64,000 nucleotides of DNA from Cytobacillus oceanisediminis (GTDB lineage Bacteria > Bacillota > Bacilli > Bacillales > Cytobacillaceae). Under the pieces are notes generated by a model. It did not search any database. It was not told where the DNA came from and was given only the letters and a program-made list of their open reading frames with translations. The stretch is from contig NZ_QGTW01000004.1 in the NCBI RefSeq assembly GCF_003182355.1, positions 186,001-250,000 of the forward strand, in the 5' to 3' direction. The position numbers were made by a program, and so were the translations under genes. How positions within the stretch are numbered: the stretch's first letter is position 1; each line of letters starts with the position of its first letter. Shown here piece after piece: positions 9,680 through 19,813 of the stretch.

Positions 9680-10684
9680 TTGATAATTAAAAAACGTACA
9701 ATTCCAATTAGGATTCTCAAGAATGGCGCACTTTTAAGAAGGATGCCTAAAAATCATAAGGTGCGAGCTAAAATTGAGGAAGATCTAGCAAGACGGTGGG
9801 CTGGTTATCGAGGGGAAGCAGCTTTGGATTTTCATTTAAGCAAACTCCCGGAAAATGAATATATGATTTTTCATGGGATTCGCCTCACGAACGGGAAGTA
9901 TTTCTTTCAAATTGACACTTTAATACTTTCTGCGAAATTCGCCATTATTTTAGAAGTGAAAAACTTTTCAGGTACATTATTTTTTGATCCTCAGTTTAAT
10001 CAAATGATTCAAACCACATTAAATGGCGAAGAAAGAGGTTACCCTCATCCCATTGAGCAGGCTAATCTACAAGCGGAAGAGCTTAAAAAGTGGCTATCAA
10101 AACGAGGAATTAATCTCCCGGTTGAATTCTTCATTGTTATAAGCAAACCATCTACTATCCTTCGAACCCCTCCAAGAAATTCTCAAATTAACCAAAAAAT
10201 TATTCATTCCCAATATCTAATAAGCAAAATTGATAAAGTAAGTATGTCCTACAAAGAAAAACAGCTTGATATCAAGGCGCTAAAGAAGGTTTCCAAAATT
10301 ATTTTAAAAGAACACACCCCTGAATCACTTGATATTTTAAAATTTTATAAAATTTCAATGGATGAAATTTTAACAGGCGTGCTATGTCCGGTTTGTATTG
10401 CAAAGCCTATGGAAAGACGGGATGGCAACTGGCTATGTAAAGCATGCAGACTATTAAGTTCTAATGCACATTTTAAAACTGTTGCGGACCTTTTTTTATT
10501 AAATAACGGTGTTCCTATTTCCAACAAACAATTTCGCGAGTTTCTTCATCTTTCGTCTCCTCACATATCCAGGAGAATATTAGTATCCCTCAACCTCCCA
10601 CAAACCGGTACAGGCAAAGGCCGCCGCTACCTTCCTCCGCCCAATTATCAGGACATTGCCGATTTGGATATCCAGCTGTATTAA
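9680..10684 (+). CDS. NERD-domain nuclease-like protein with zinc ribbon (copy 1)
   Basis: A 334-residue protein. The N-terminal NERD domain (about 30-150) is a PD-(D/E)xK-like fold: conserved GYRGE 42-46, Asp79 in FFQIDTL and Glu92-Val-Lys94 in ILEVKN give the D...ExK catalytic pattern. A zinc ribbon follows (Cys236, Cys239, Cys253, Cys256), then a helix-turn-helix-like segment at about 280-301 and a basic GKGRRY stretch. TTG 9680 is chosen as start over GTG 9671, since it puts GYRGE at 42-46 as in the two paralogues (29147 reverse, 50254) and leaves GGGAGTGG as a binding site. Function is unproven; DNA cleavage or processing is inferred from the fold. It lies between hisI and yvcD, normally neighbours or nearly so in Bacillus. 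Confidence 0.82.
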   Translation: MIIKKRTIPIRILKNGALLRRMPKNHKVRAKIEEDLARRWAGYRGEAALDFHLSKLPENEYMIFHGIRLTNGKYFFQIDTLILSAKFAIILEVKNFSGTLFFDPQFNQMIQTTLNGEERGYPHPIEQANLQAEELKKWLSKRGINLPVEFFIVISKPSTILRTPPRNSQINQKIIHSQYLISKIDKVSMSYKEKQLDIKALKKVSKIILKEHTPESLDILKFYKISMDEILTGVLCPVCIAKPMERRDGNWLCKACRLLSSNAHFKTVADLFLLNNGVPISNKQFREFLHLSSPHISRRILVSLNLPQTGTGKGRRYLPPPNYQDIADLDIQLY

Positions 10685-10827
10685 ACTGCTGCTATAACCC
10701 AAATATAACAGCGCTAAGATTTCCAATAAAAAAGTCCAGCTGGAAATACTATTGTAATTTCATCCCTTCTCTGCAGGCTCGTTCATATGATATACTACTT
10801 TAGTTACTAACATTAATGGAGGATTTC

Positions 10828-12327
10828 ATGAGCAAAGACTCTAAAGCTAGACACCAAAAAGGAAAGTTACTGTCATTTATCCCGACAGGTGAGTACTATT
10901 TTTCCAAAGGAATTAAGGCGTACCATCGCAGGGATTTTCATAAAGCGAAGAAATACTTAATGCGGGCAATGCAGCTTGAGCCGGGTGAACCGATGATTGT
11001 TTGCCAGCTTGCGATTGTCCATTCCGAGATGGGTGAGCATCAGGAATCCAATCGTTTGCTGCATATGATTCTGGAGGAGCTTGATGAGGATATGGTGGAG
11101 TGCCATTATTTCCTTGCAAACAATTATGCTCATCTGGGTCTTTTTAAGGATGCTTATCAGCACGCGAATACGTATCTTGATTTGGATCGGGACGGAGAGT
11201 TTACGGAAGATACAGAGGATCTATTGGATTTGCTGACGCTTGAGGCGGAGGATTTGGATGAGGACTTGTACGAGCAGGATGATTTAATTACGAAGCAGGA
11301 GCACGCACGGGAATTGCTTGAGTCCGGGCATTTTCCAAAGGCGGTTGAAATCCTCAATTTGGTTATTAATGAATATCCTGAGTATTGGTCCGCATATAAC
11401 AATCTGGCATTGGCGTATTTTTACCTGGGAGAAGTTCAAAAGGCCTCCGATATTCTCGAGAAGGTTCTCGAGGAAAACCCGGGGAATCTTCATGCCCTTT
11501 GCAATAAACTTGTTTTCGCCTTTTACGAGCGTGATTTCAGGCAGGTGCGTTTGTTAAAAGAGGCACTGAAAAAAATAAAGCCGCTTTCGATTGAACATCA
11601 GTTTAAGCTTGGTGCGACTTTTGCTTTAACAGGCGAGTACGAAGCTGCTTTTTCATGGCTGCGCAAGCTTCAGAAGAAAGGCTTTGAAGGGGACGGCCCA
11701 TTCTATTACTGGCTGTCTTACTCTGCTTATTTTACCGGCAGGGAAGAACTGGCGAAAACTGCATGGAAGAAAGCAATCGAAATCAATCCGGAGAAGGTTG
11801 GCTTTGAACCTTGGAATGATGAAAAAGTGACGAATAGCGGTTTTGAAGATCACTATTCTTCCATTCTAAAAAAGCTGGAAAGCGATTATATCGAGGAGCG
11901 GTTATTCGGACTTTTCCTAACTTCAGTTTCCAGCAGAAAAAATGACGTTTTGGCCTCAGGCGCAATTGTCCAAAATAACAAGTTTACACAAATGGAAAAG
12001 GATTATCTCTTATTTGTTAAAGCAAAGCAGGAAACACCGAACGGGGTGCAGGCTGCACATGAAACAGCCGAGCTTCTATACGAAAACTATCATCCAATTG
12101 GTACAGTGGAAGCTGGCTTATATTTAATGTGGTTTACCATCTTTGCGGAAATGACAAACAGCCAGCAGAGTATAAAGAACAAAAAAGCATGGGCTGCAGC
12201 GATTGAATATGTTTGGCATAAATTGCGAAACGAAAAGGTTTCACAGTCCAAAATTGCTGGCAGATATGGTATTTCCGCTTCCACGATGGGCAAATATGTG
12301 AAATCTGTGAACGACCGCCTTCAGTGA
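10828..12327 (+). CDS. yvcD: TPR-repeat protein, YvcD-like
   Basis: A 499-residue cytoplasmic protein with tandem tetratricopeptide repeats, e.g. around 20-60, 75-110, 165-235 (ALAYFYLGEVQKASDILEKVLEENP, in two helices) and 260-310. Two acidic stretches lie near residue 120-145. The last 40 residues contain SQSKIAGRYGISASTMGKY, a helix-turn-helix-like sequence, so DNA binding is conceivable. ATG 10828 is preferred because GGAGG lies seven bases before it and would fall inside the coding region of the upstream in-frame ATG. Its place before trxB matches B. subtilis yvcD. The partner proteins are unknown. Confidence 0.8.
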   Translation: MSKDSKARHQKGKLLSFIPTGEYYFSKGIKAYHRRDFHKAKKYLMRAMQLEPGEPMIVCQLAIVHSEMGEHQESNRLLHMILEELDEDMVECHYFLANNYAHLGLFKDAYQHANTYLDLDRDGEFTEDTEDLLDLLTLEAEDLDEDLYEQDDLITKQEHARELLESGHFPKAVEILNLVINEYPEYWSAYNNLALAYFYLGEVQKASDILEKVLEENPGNLHALCNKLVFAFYERDFRQVRLLKEALKKIKPLSIEHQFKLGATFALTGEYEAAFSWLRKLQKKGFEGDGPFYYWLSYSAYFTGREELAKTAWKKAIEINPEKVGFEPWNDEKVTNSGFEDHYSSILKKLESDYIEERLFGLFLTSVSSRKNDVLASGAIVQNNKFTQMEKDYLLFVKAKQETPNGVQAAHETAELLYENYHPIGTVEAGLYLMWFTIFAEMTNSQQSIKNKKAWAAAIEYVWHKLRNEKVSQSKIAGRYGISASTMGKYVKSVNDRLQ

Positions 12328-12463
12328 GCAGATTTTTGGACGAAACGCTCTTGGATTTTATAGGATAGCAGTAAGAAGGTCATACTATAATATGCGTAAT
12401 AAAAGACTTTTTATAAAAAAACCTTTGCGGATATTACAGGAGAGCTGATTACTGAAGGAGTGA

Positions 12464-13420
<957 letters not shown>

Positions 13421-13425
13421 TCTAT

Positions 13426-13468
13426 AAAAAGCTGCATATAGCCACAAAGGCTCTGTGCAGCTTTTTTT
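13426..13468 (+). terminator. trxB terminator
   Basis: AAAAAGCTGCA and TGCAGCTTTTTTT form an 11-bp stem with a long loop that itself contains short complementary AGCC/GGCT segments. Confidence 0.85.
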
Positions 13469-13603
13469 ATTAGAAAAAATAGCCACTGTCGGCAAAGATT
13501 AACAAAAAGTCATGTTGTTTTAATTATCCTGTAACCTGTGTGAAATAAATATCGGGTAATATAGGAATAGAAATTGACCCCCTTTAAAGATATAATCCTT
13601 TGT

Positions 13604-13637
13604 AAAGCACAGGCACTTGGTCTGTGCTCTTTTTTTT
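13604..13637 (+). terminator. Stand-alone hairpin terminator
   Basis: AGCACAG and CTGTGCT pair around a nine-base loop, followed by C and nine T. No gene lies between it and the trxB terminator 140 bases upstream, so it may end a short untranslated RNA or be a backup terminator. Confidence 0.6.
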
Positions 13638-13659
13638 ATTCAAAGGCTCAGTTAGGCCT

Positions 13660-13729
13660 GTTGATTTTTGTTTCAGGCACTCAGCGAACGCGGGCGGTCC
13701 GGGAGCATGCGGCTTCCGCTCCAATCAAC
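13660..13729 (+). repeat. Partial copy of the GTTGATT...AATCAAC Bacillus intergenic repeat
   Basis: Begins GTTGATTTT, contains CAGGCACTC, CGCGGGCGGTC and GGGAGC, and ends CTTCCGCTCCAATCAAC. These blocks match the longer copy at 18997-19185, minus its middle. The ends are inverted repeats. The rest of the 13421-13958 gap holds no convincing gene. Confidence 0.65.
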
Positions 13730-13958
13730 GGGGTGATAAAAACACTATTGAGCTTTAACACAGCCTATTTTAAAGTCCTGCTTAAAGCGTTTTATAAAAT
13801 TATGCGGCTAATTTTTTTTGGAAATCTGTATTCATTGTGGCTGTAAGACAAAAATAGTATAATGAGAGGAATAAAGAAAAGCGTTAGCCAGCTTTTACAT
13901 AAAGCGATTCCGTGCAAAAGCAGTTAACGGAACGATTCGGATTAAATAGAGGTGAATA

Positions 13959-14420
13959 GTGTTGCAGCGAGTCACGAACTGTGTGTTATTAAAAGATGAT
14001 CAAGTATTGCTTTTGCAAAAGCCCAGACGAGGCTGGTGGGTAGCGCCGGGCGGAAAAATGGAGCCAGGCGAATCAGTAAGGGACTCGTGCATCCGTGAGT
14101 TCAGGGAAGAAACGGGCATCTATCTGCGTAATCCCAATATTAAAGGGATATTTACCTTTATTATGAAGGATGGAGATAAGGTCGTACAGGAGTGGATGAT
14201 GTTTACGTTCCTGGCTACAGCCTCCGATGGTTTAAATGTGGATGAATCTGAGGAAGGCAAGCTTCGCTGGCATTCGTTTTCGGAGATGAAAAATCTGCCG
14301 ATGGCTGCAGGTGATTCTCATATATTGGAATATATGATTCACGGCCAAGGCATGATTTATGGAACGTTTACGTATACGCCAGACTTTGAATTGATCAGTT
14401 ACAGGCTGGATCCTAGCTGA
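13959..14420 (+). CDS. yvcI: NUDIX hydrolase YvcI
   Basis: A 153-residue NUDIX pyrophosphohydrolase. The NUDIX box fits G-x5-E-x7-REUxEExGU: GGKMEPGESVRDSC followed by IREFREETGI, residues about 30-55. The substrate is not known; related proteins act on nucleoside di- or triphosphate derivatives. GTG 13959 follows AGAGGTGA; TTG 13962 is possible. It is the first gene of the yvcI-rapZ-glmR-whiA-crh cluster, as in B. subtilis. Confidence 0.88.
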   Translation: MLQRVTNCVLLKDDQVLLLQKPRRGWWVAPGGKMEPGESVRDSCIREFREETGIYLRNPNIKGIFTFIMKDGDKVVQEWMMFTFLATASDGLNVDESEEGKLRWHSFSEMKNLPMAAGDSHILEYMIHGQGMIYGTFTYTPDFELISYRLDPS

Positions 14421-14447
14421 ATTTTGACATAAACAGGGGGAAATAGA

Positions 14448-15341
14448 ATGAGTACGGGTGCTGTGAATGATACTCAAATGGTCATTATTACGGGAATGTC
14501 AGGGGCCGGCAAGACGGTAGCCATTCAAAGCTTCGAAGATCTTGGCTTTTTCTGTGTCGATAATTTGCCGCCGACACTGCTGCCGAAGTTTCTTGAACTG
14601 ATGAAGGAATCAGGGAATAAGATGAATAAGGTAGCCTTGGTAATGGATTTGCGCGGGCGCGAATTTTTCGATCATTTGTTTAAGGCTTTGGATGAGTTAT
14701 CGGAGACCTCATGGGTTACGCCGCAAATTCTTTTCCTGGACGCGGATGATTCAACATTGGTAAGAAGATATAAAGAAACAAGACGATCACATCCCCTTGC
14801 TCCATCCGGATTGCCCCTTGAAGGCATTAAGCTTGAGCGGGAGCTGCTGGAGGAACTAAAAGGAAGGGCCCAGCTTATTTATAATACTTCCCAAATGAAG
14901 CCGAGAGAATTGCGTGAAAAAATTCTTACGGAATTTTCATTAAATAGAAAAACGATCTTCACTGTCAATGTGATGTCCTTTGGATTTAAGCATGGAATAC
15001 CGATTGACGCAGATCTTGTATTCGATGTGCGTTTCTTGCCAAACCCTCATTATATCGACCATATGAGACCGAAGACCGGTTTGGACGAAGAGGTTTCCAG
15101 CTATGTGCTGAAATGGACGGAAACAAGTAAATTCCTCGAGAAGGTTACGGAGCTGCTGAGCTTTATGCTCCCTCATTATAAAAGAGAAGGAAAGGCCCAG
15201 CTTGTGGTGGCTATTGGCTGTACCGGGGGCCAGCATCGTTCGGTCGCACTTGCAGAATACATTGCTAATTATTTCAAAAAGGACTACCATACGGCAATCA
15301 CTCATCGTGACATCGAGAGGAGAAAGGAAAACACCAAATGA
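14448..15341 (+). CDS. rapZ: RNase adapter RapZ / nucleotide-binding protein YvcJ
   Basis: A 297-residue P-loop protein with Walker A GMSGAGKT at about 16-23 and a Walker B-like ILFLDADD. The C-terminal domain carries [25 protein letters not shown] (in two parts) and the highly conserved [10 protein letters not shown] motif. In Escherichia coli RapZ senses GlcN6P and guides RNase E; the Bacillus protein (YvcJ) is a GTPase linked to competence. Overlaps glmR by four bases. Confidence 0.93.
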   Translation: MSTGAVNDTQMVIITGMSGAGKTVAIQSFEDLGFFCVDNLPPTLLPKFLELMKESGNKMNKVALVMDLRGREFFDHLFKALDELSETSWVTPQILFLDADDSTLVRRYKETRRSHPLAPSGLPLEGIKLERELLEELKGRAQLIYNTSQMKPRELREKILTEFSLNRKTIFTVNVMSFGFKHGIPIDADLVFDVRFLPNPHYIDHMRPKTGLDEEVSSYVLKWTETSKFLEKVTELLSFMLPHYKREGKAQLVVAIGCTGGQHRSVALAEYIANYFKKDYHTAITHRDIERRKENTK

Positions 15342-16315
15342 ACAGACAGCCAAGAATTGTCATCATCGGGGGCGGAACAGGATTGCCCGTTCTATTGCGG
15401 GGATTGAAAAAACATCCTGTTGATATTACTGCGATTGTAACAGTAGCCGATGATGGCGGCAGCTCAGGAAGATTAAGAAATGACCTTTGTATCCCGCCGC
15501 CAGGGGATATCCGCAATGTGCTGGCGGCTCTTTCGGATGTGGAGCCGCTGATCGAGGAAATGTTTCAGCATCGCTTTGCGACATCCAATGAATTATCCGG
15601 TCATTCGCTCGGTAACCTGATCCTTGCAGCAATGACTTCAATTACAGGCAACTTTGTCCATGCCATTCAGGAAATGAGCAAGGTTTTAAATGTACGGGGA
15701 AAGGTTTTGCCGGCTGCCAATCAAAGTGTTGTGCTGCATGCAGAAATGGAAGACGGGACAATCGTTTCAGGTGAATCGAAAATCCCATACTACGGCAAAA
15801 AAATTAAACGGGTGTTTTTAACCCCGAAAAATATTAAAGCCTTGCCTGAAACGCTGCAGGCGATCAGACAGGCTGATATGATTATTATCGGGCCTGGCAG
15901 CTTATACACAAGCATTCTTCCAAACCTGCTTGTGCCCAAGCTCGGCACCGAGGTTTGCCATTCGAAAGCGAAAAAGGTATATATATGTAATTTAATGACA
16001 CAGGCAGGGGAAACTCTTGACTATACAGCCAGTGACCATGTTAAAGCGTTATATGACCACATGAGCTGCGCTTTTATCAATACGATTCTCGTGAATAATG
16101 AGGAGATTCCACCGGATATTCAGGAACGGTACAGCGAAGAAATGTCTAAGCCTGTTGTTTATGACACGGCTGCACTTACTGAATTGGGTCTTGAAATTAT
16201 GCACGGCGAGATTGTCAGCCATGAAAATGGAATCATCAGGCATGATACAAAAGAAGTTGCCCAAATGCTTTATAATTTGCTTTTGGATGAAACCAATCAG
16301 CGTTTTAACGCGTAA
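15338..16315 (+). CDS. glmR: Gluconeogenesis factor GlmR (YvcK)
   Basis: A 325-residue CofD-like Rossmann-fold protein that binds UDP-GlcNAc and stimulates GlmS, directing carbon to cell-wall precursors during gluconeogenic growth (known for B. subtilis). Signature sequences include [15 protein letters not shown] at the N-terminus, [25 protein letters not shown], and [19 protein letters not shown] overlaps the rapZ stop. Confidence 0.94.
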   Translation: MNRQPRIVIIGGGTGLPVLLRGLKKHPVDITAIVTVADDGGSSGRLRNDLCIPPPGDIRNVLAALSDVEPLIEEMFQHRFATSNELSGHSLGNLILAAMTSITGNFVHAIQEMSKVLNVRGKVLPAANQSVVLHAEMEDGTIVSGESKIPYYGKKIKRVFLTPKNIKALPETLQAIRQADMIIIGPGSLYTSILPNLLVPKLGTEVCHSKAKKVYICNLMTQAGETLDYTASDHVKALYDHMSCAFINTILVNNEEIPPDIQERYSEEMSKPVVYDTAALTELGLEIMHGEIVSHENGIIRHDTKEVAQMLYNLLLDETNQRFNA

Positions 16316-16368
16316 TATATATGTGTAAAGGCTAATGCCAGTGATATATAAACTGTGCATACGTTTGC

Positions 16369-16421
16369 CCAGGATAGAATACTATTTCTAAAGAACATTT
16401 TTTATCCTGGCTTTAGTTTTT
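16369..16421 (+). terminator. Hairpin between glmR and whiA
   Basis: CCAGGATA and TATCCTGG form a perfect 8-bp stem with a long loop, followed by CTTTAGTTTTT. It may attenuate read-through into whiA; the T-run is interrupted, so termination is probably partial. Confidence 0.45.
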
Positions 16422-16440
16422 GCAGGTAGGGGGTGAAGGG

Positions 16441-17391
16441 ATGTCTTTCGCTTCGGAAACGAAAAAGGAATTGACGAACCTGGAAATAAAAGATTGCTGT
16501 GGAAAAGCGGAATTATCCGCGCTCATCAGGATGAATGGATCACTCTCTTTTTCCAATAGGAAATTGATCGTGGATATTCAGACGGAAAATGCGGCAATTG
16601 CAAGAAGAATTTACACACTGATTAAAAAGAACTATCAAGTTCAGGTTGAACTGCTTGTCCGTAAGAAAATGAGATTGAAAAAGAACAATGTTTATATTGT
16701 CAGATTGAATGAAGAGGCAAGCATGATTCTTGATGACCTGAAAATTTTAAGCGAGGGATTCGTTTTTACACACGATATTTCCAATGAGCTTATTAAAAAG
16801 AAATGTTGTAAGCGTTCTTATCTGCGCGGCGCATTCCTTGCCGGGGGATCTGTTAACAATCCAGAGACCTCATCCTATCACCTTGAAATTGCTTCACTTT
16901 ATAAGGAGCATAATGACGCTCTCTGTGAATTAATGAATACGTTCGGGCTGAATAGCAAAACGCTCGAGCGGAAAAAAGGATTTATCACGTACCTGAAGGA
17001 AGCTGAAAAAATAACTGAATTCCTGAACATTGCCGGTGCCCACTCTGCACTGCTTCGCTTTGAGGATATCCGGATTGTCCGGGATATGCGAAATTCGGTT
17101 AACCGTCTGGTAAATTGTGAAACAGCGAACTTAAACAAAACCATCGGTGCAGCGCTGCGCCAGGTTGAAAACATCCGATTCATCGACCAAACAGTCGGCC
17201 TGCAGATTCTGCCTGACAAGCTAAGGGAGATCGCCGAATTGCGGGTGGCGTATCAGGATGTCACATTGAAAGAGCTTGGGGAAATGGTCTCAGGCGGCAA
17301 TATTAGCAAATCGGGCATCAATCACCGATTAAGAAAAATAGATGAAATAGCTGATAAACTCCGAGCAGGAGAAACCATTTCACATCATTAA
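16441..17391 (+). CDS. whiA: DNA-binding protein WhiA
   Basis: A 316-residue protein made of a degenerate LAGLIDADG homing-endonuclease-like N-terminal part ([21 protein letters not shown] in pieces at about 128-150) and a C-terminal helix-turn-helix ([21 protein letters not shown]). It binds DNA and affects cell division and, in Streptomyces, sporulation; it has no endonuclease activity. ATG 16441 follows GGGGGTGAAGGG; an upstream in-frame start is ignored since this binding site would be inside it. Followed by crh after 27 bases. Confidence 0.93.
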   Translation: MSFASETKKELTNLEIKDCCGKAELSALIRMNGSLSFSNRKLIVDIQTENAAIARRIYTLIKKNYQVQVELLVRKKMRLKKNNVYIVRLNEEASMILDDLKILSEGFVFTHDISNELIKKKCCKRSYLRGAFLAGGSVNNPETSSYHLEIASLYKEHNDALCELMNTFGLNSKTLERKKGFITYLKEAEKITEFLNIAGAHSALLRFEDIRIVRDMRNSVNRLVNCETANLNKTIGAALRQVENIRFIDQTVGLQILPDKLREIAELRVAYQDVTLKELGEMVSGGNISKSGINHRLRKIDEIADKLRAGETISHH

Positions 17392-17418
17392 CAAGGAGTC
17401 AGCAGGGAGGAGATAAAC

Positions 17419-17676
17419 ATGGCGGAAAAACAGGTTGAAGTTAAGCTTAAAACAGGATTGCAGGCACGTCCGGCAGCATTATTCGTTCAGGAGGCAAATC
17501 GGTTCTCATCCGATATCTTCCTTGAAAAGGACGGCAAAAAGGTAAATGCGAAAAGCATCATGGGGCTTATGAGCCTCGCTGTCAGCTCCGGGTCTGTGGT
17601 TACTTTAAGAGCAGAAGGAAATGACGAAACCGAAGCGATCGAAGAGCTGGCAAAATACATTCAGAAGGAAAACTAA
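17419..17676 (+). CDS. crh: HPr-like protein Crh
   Basis: An 85-residue HPr paralogue. The active-site His15 of HPr is replaced by Gln (GLQARPAALF), so it cannot act in PTS phosphotransfer, while the regulatory Ser46 region (KSIMGLMSLA) is kept. Known role: P-Ser-Crh is a co-repressor of CcpA, made by HPr kinase and reversed together with the pathway that PpaX (1253) serves. Strong ribosome binding site AGGGAGGAGA. Confidence 0.95.
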   Translation: MAEKQVEVKLKTGLQARPAALFVQEANRFSSDIFLEKDGKKVNAKSIMGLMSLAVSSGSVVTLRAEGNDETEAIEELAKYIQKEN

Positions 17677-17677
17677 A

Positions 17678-17713
17678 ACAACTCGCATCGGGAAGATGCG
17701 AGTTGTTTTTTTA
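17678..17713 (+). terminator. crh terminator
   Basis: ACAACTCGCATC and GATGCGAGTTGT form a perfect 12-bp stem with a 5-base loop, then seven T. Confidence 0.92.
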
Positions 17714-17748
17714 AAAGATAAAAAAATATAACTTTGAACTTTGATAAC

Positions 17749-17964
17749 TGTCTAGCTCCGGCACCCTATCGACTCGACGTGCTTCCCTCACCTCGTCTAC
17801 GATAAGTCAACATCGAATCGCTATCGCTCTTCGTGTTTCCTTTATCTCAAAAAAGGACCTCAGACTAAAAGCGCCACGTCCTGTGGCAACGTCTGAGTGA
17901 CCCACATCCTGTGGGCCTCAGTCCACCACGCTCCGTCGATGGGCAAGGGCGCCTCCGCTTTTCT
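17749..17964 (+). repeat. TGTCTAGCTCC-type Bacillus intergenic repeat (copy A)
   Basis: Starts TGTCTAGCTCCGGC and ends GGGCGCCTCCGCTTTTCT, the border sequences of a repeat common between Bacillus genes. The centre contains short complementary blocks (CACGTCCTGTGG, CACATCCTGTGG). It fills the gap between crh and clpP, which are convergent. Copies B and C are at 18653 and 23884. Confidence 0.7.
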
Positions 17965-17966
17965 TG

Positions 17967-18572
17967 TTACTTATCTTTTTTATCTTCTAAAGAGTTGCGG
18001 GTAATAATCTGGTCAACCAGACCGTATTCCAGCGCTCTTTCAGCTGTCATGAAGTTGTCTCGGTCAGTGTCTCTTGCGATGACTTCAAGCGGCTGTCCTG
18101 TACGCTCAGAAAGGATGGTGTTCAGCTTTTCGCGAAGGAAAAGAATACGCTTTGCAGCGATTTCGATTTCTGTCGCCTGACCCTGTGCCCCGCCAAGTGG
18201 CTGGTGAATCATGACTTCACTGTTCGGAAGGGCGAAACGCTTGCCTTTTTCACCAGCTGCAAGCAAGAAAGCACCCATAGATGCAGCCATACCGATACAG
18301 ATTGTCTGTACTTTTGGCTTGATGAATTGCATAGTATCATAAATAGCCATACCAGCTGTGATGCTTCCGCCAGGGCTATTAATGTAAATGGAAATGTCTT
18401 TCTCTGGATTTTCAGCTTCAAGGAATAACAACTGGGCAACGATGGAGTTTGCCACATTGTCATCGATCGCGCTTCCCAGCATAATAATGCGGTCTTTTAA
18501 AAGGCGGGAGTAAATATCATACGCGCGCTCCCCGCGGTTTGTTTGTTCAATAACTGTAGGGATTAAGTTCAT
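17967..18572 (-). CDS. clpP: ATP-dependent Clp protease proteolytic subunit
   Basis: Serine protease subunit that forms the 14-mer chamber with ClpX or ClpC; degrades misfolded and regulatory proteins. 201 residues. Catalytic triad seen at Ser98 (GMAASMGAF), His123 (MIHQPLGG) and Asp172 (RDTDRDNF). AAAGGAGG lies seven bases before the ATG. Expression is expected to be heat-inducible through the CtsR site at 18864-18880, about 290 bases upstream, with a repeat element inside the leader. Confidence 0.97.
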   Translation of the reverse strand: MNLIPTVIEQTNRGERAYDIYSRLLKDRIIMLGSAIDDNVANSIVAQLLFLEAENPEKDISIYINSPGGSITAGMAIYDTMQFIKPKVQTICIGMAASMGAFLLAAGEKGKRFALPNSEVMIHQPLGGAQGQATEIEIAAKRILFLREKLNTILSERTGQPLEVIARDTDRDNFMTAERALEYGLVDQIITRNSLEDKKDK

Positions 18573-18652
18573 TTTCCAATTCCTCCTTTAAAATAAGGGT
18601 TCAACATACAATGTGAACAAGCATGTTCTTCCAAGTAAAGAAAAATTTTAAG

Positions 18653-18832
18653 CTGTCTAGCTTCAGCGCCTAGCTCCTCGAGTCATAAGCCAAATCACTC
18701 CAGAAATCAGGATTTCCTGCGTGATTCGTCTTATGCTTGTCGACTTGCACAGGATGTGCTGGCTTCAACGTTCGCCACAGGACGTGGCGGCCTTTAGTTG
18801 AAGTTCATTTTTTCAAGGCGCTTCCGCATTTC
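18653..18832. repeat. TGTCTAG-type repeat (copy B) inside the clpP leader
   Basis: Begins TGTCTAGCTTCAGCGCC and ends AAGGCGCTTCCGC on the plus strand. It lies between the clpP promoter and the clpP ribosome binding site, so about 180 of some 270 leader bases of clpP mRNA would be repeat sequence. Confidence 0.7.
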
Positions 18833-18850
18833 ATTTCTGTATGTACTATC

Positions 18851-18880
18851 ATGATACACTGATGGTCAATTAAGGTCAAA
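18851..18880 (-). promoter_or_regulatory. clpP promoter with CtsR operator
   Basis: On the minus strand TTGACC (18879-18874), 17-base spacer, TATCAT (18856-18851). On the plus strand GGTCAAT-TAA-GGTCAAA (18864-18880) fits the CtsR heptad direct repeat RGTCADN-NAN-RGTCADN without mismatch and overlaps the -35 region. Confidence 0.85.
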
Positions 18881-18996
18881 CAAATCGCATAGAATGCCAG
18901 GCTTATTCGTTCGACATCATTTTCTTTGTTGCCCTATCCCATTCCATGATACCCATTGCTCCAGTTTTTAAACAAAAAAACAAGTTTAGCTTACCT

Positions 18997-19185
18997 GTTG
19001 ATTTCCGCTCCAGGCACTCGCTTTCCGCGGGCGGTCAGGGAGCCTCCTCGTCGCTTTGCGCCGGTGGGGTCTCCCTTTGACTCGCTTTTCCCGCAGGACT
19101 TTGAATAATCAACCTTGAATAAACACCGCACGAAGGAAATGCGGAAGCATTTTCGAGGAGTCTCACGCCTTCCGCTTCAATCAAC
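18997..19185. repeat. GTTGATT...AATCAAC Bacillus intergenic repeat, long copy
   Basis: Starts GTTGATTTCCGCTCCAGGC, contains GCGGGCGGTCAGGGAGCCTC and GGTGGGGTCTCCC, and ends CTTCCGCTTCAATCAAC. The terminal GTTGATT/AATCAAC are inverted repeats. Shorter derivatives lie at 13660 and 34032. No gene is seen between clpP and the tRNA. Confidence 0.75.
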
Positions 19186-19229
19186 AGTAAATATAGCCAC
19201 AATCCTTAACATAGTAACAAAAAGTATGC

Positions 19230-19258
19230 TTGCAAAGTTAAGGAACATATCATATAAT
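19230..19258 (+). promoter_or_regulatory. tRNA-Arg promoter
   Basis: TTGCAA, 17-base spacer, TATAAT, about 50 bases before the tRNA. Confidence 0.75.
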
Positions 19259-19307
19259 TAATTATCGTAGCGGCTGAGCGCTTGGTCAGCCCGCTATTAA
19301 AATATCT

Positions 19308-19379
19308 GCCCTCGTGGTGCAACGGATAGCACGTAAGATTCCGGTTCTTGAGATGTGGGTTCGATTCCTGCCGAGGGCG
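19308..19379 (+). tRNA. tRNA-Arg (anticodon CCG)
   Basis: Cloverleaf drawn by hand: acceptor GCCCTCG/CGAGGGC, D stem GTGC/GCAC, anticodon stem TAAGA/TCTTG with loop TTCCGGT giving anticodon CCG, T arm with TTCGATT loop and discriminator G. The T stem contains two G-U pairs. CCA is not encoded. Single-gene transcription unit with its own promoter and terminator. Confidence 0.9.
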
Positions 19380-19385
19380 CTGCCA

Positions 19386-19420
19386 AAACTCCTTGTCTGA
19401 TATGGACAGGGGGTTTTTAT
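19386..19420 (+). terminator. tRNA-Arg terminator
   Basis: AACTCCTTGTC and GGACAGGGGGTT pair imperfectly, followed by a TTTTTATTTT run. The 19421-19813 stretch after it holds no recognisable gene; it is AT-rich and contains only the sigL leader. Confidence 0.7.
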
Positions 19421-19813
19421 TTTACGGAAAATGTCGTTACCTGAAATTTGACTCTATCAGTATATAAATTGGAACCATCCCACTCGAAAAAAGCTTTCCG
19501 CATAAAAACCGGCTCCAACCTCATTTAAACGATCGCACAAAAAAATGATTTGACCTTTTTCCATCCAAAAGATAAGAAAATCCATCAGTCAACTTTGCAA
19601 ATTAGCCATCTTCAATAAAGAAAATAAAAAAATCCGCTAAAAATCTGCATTTTATCCGAAAAAAAGAATATTTTTCCCTCCGGCATGCATATGGTGAAGT
19701 ATTCAGAATGATTGAGTGGAGCATGTGCCAGCACGTTTTTTGCCTTAGTGGAAAGATATTTCCATACAATATTTACCGCGAATATTGTAAAATGGGGACA
19801 GGGGGAATGTACG

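Noticed and set aside
13574..13846. A 90-codon open frame after the trxB terminator.
   Set aside because: It runs through a terminator hairpin and an intergenic repeat, has no ribosome binding site and no protein-like composition.
16441..17391. WhiA as a homing endonuclease because of its LAGLIDADG-like motif.
   Set aside because: Gene context (glmR-whiA-crh) and the C-terminal HTH identify WhiA, whose LAGLIDADG part is known to lack catalytic residues.
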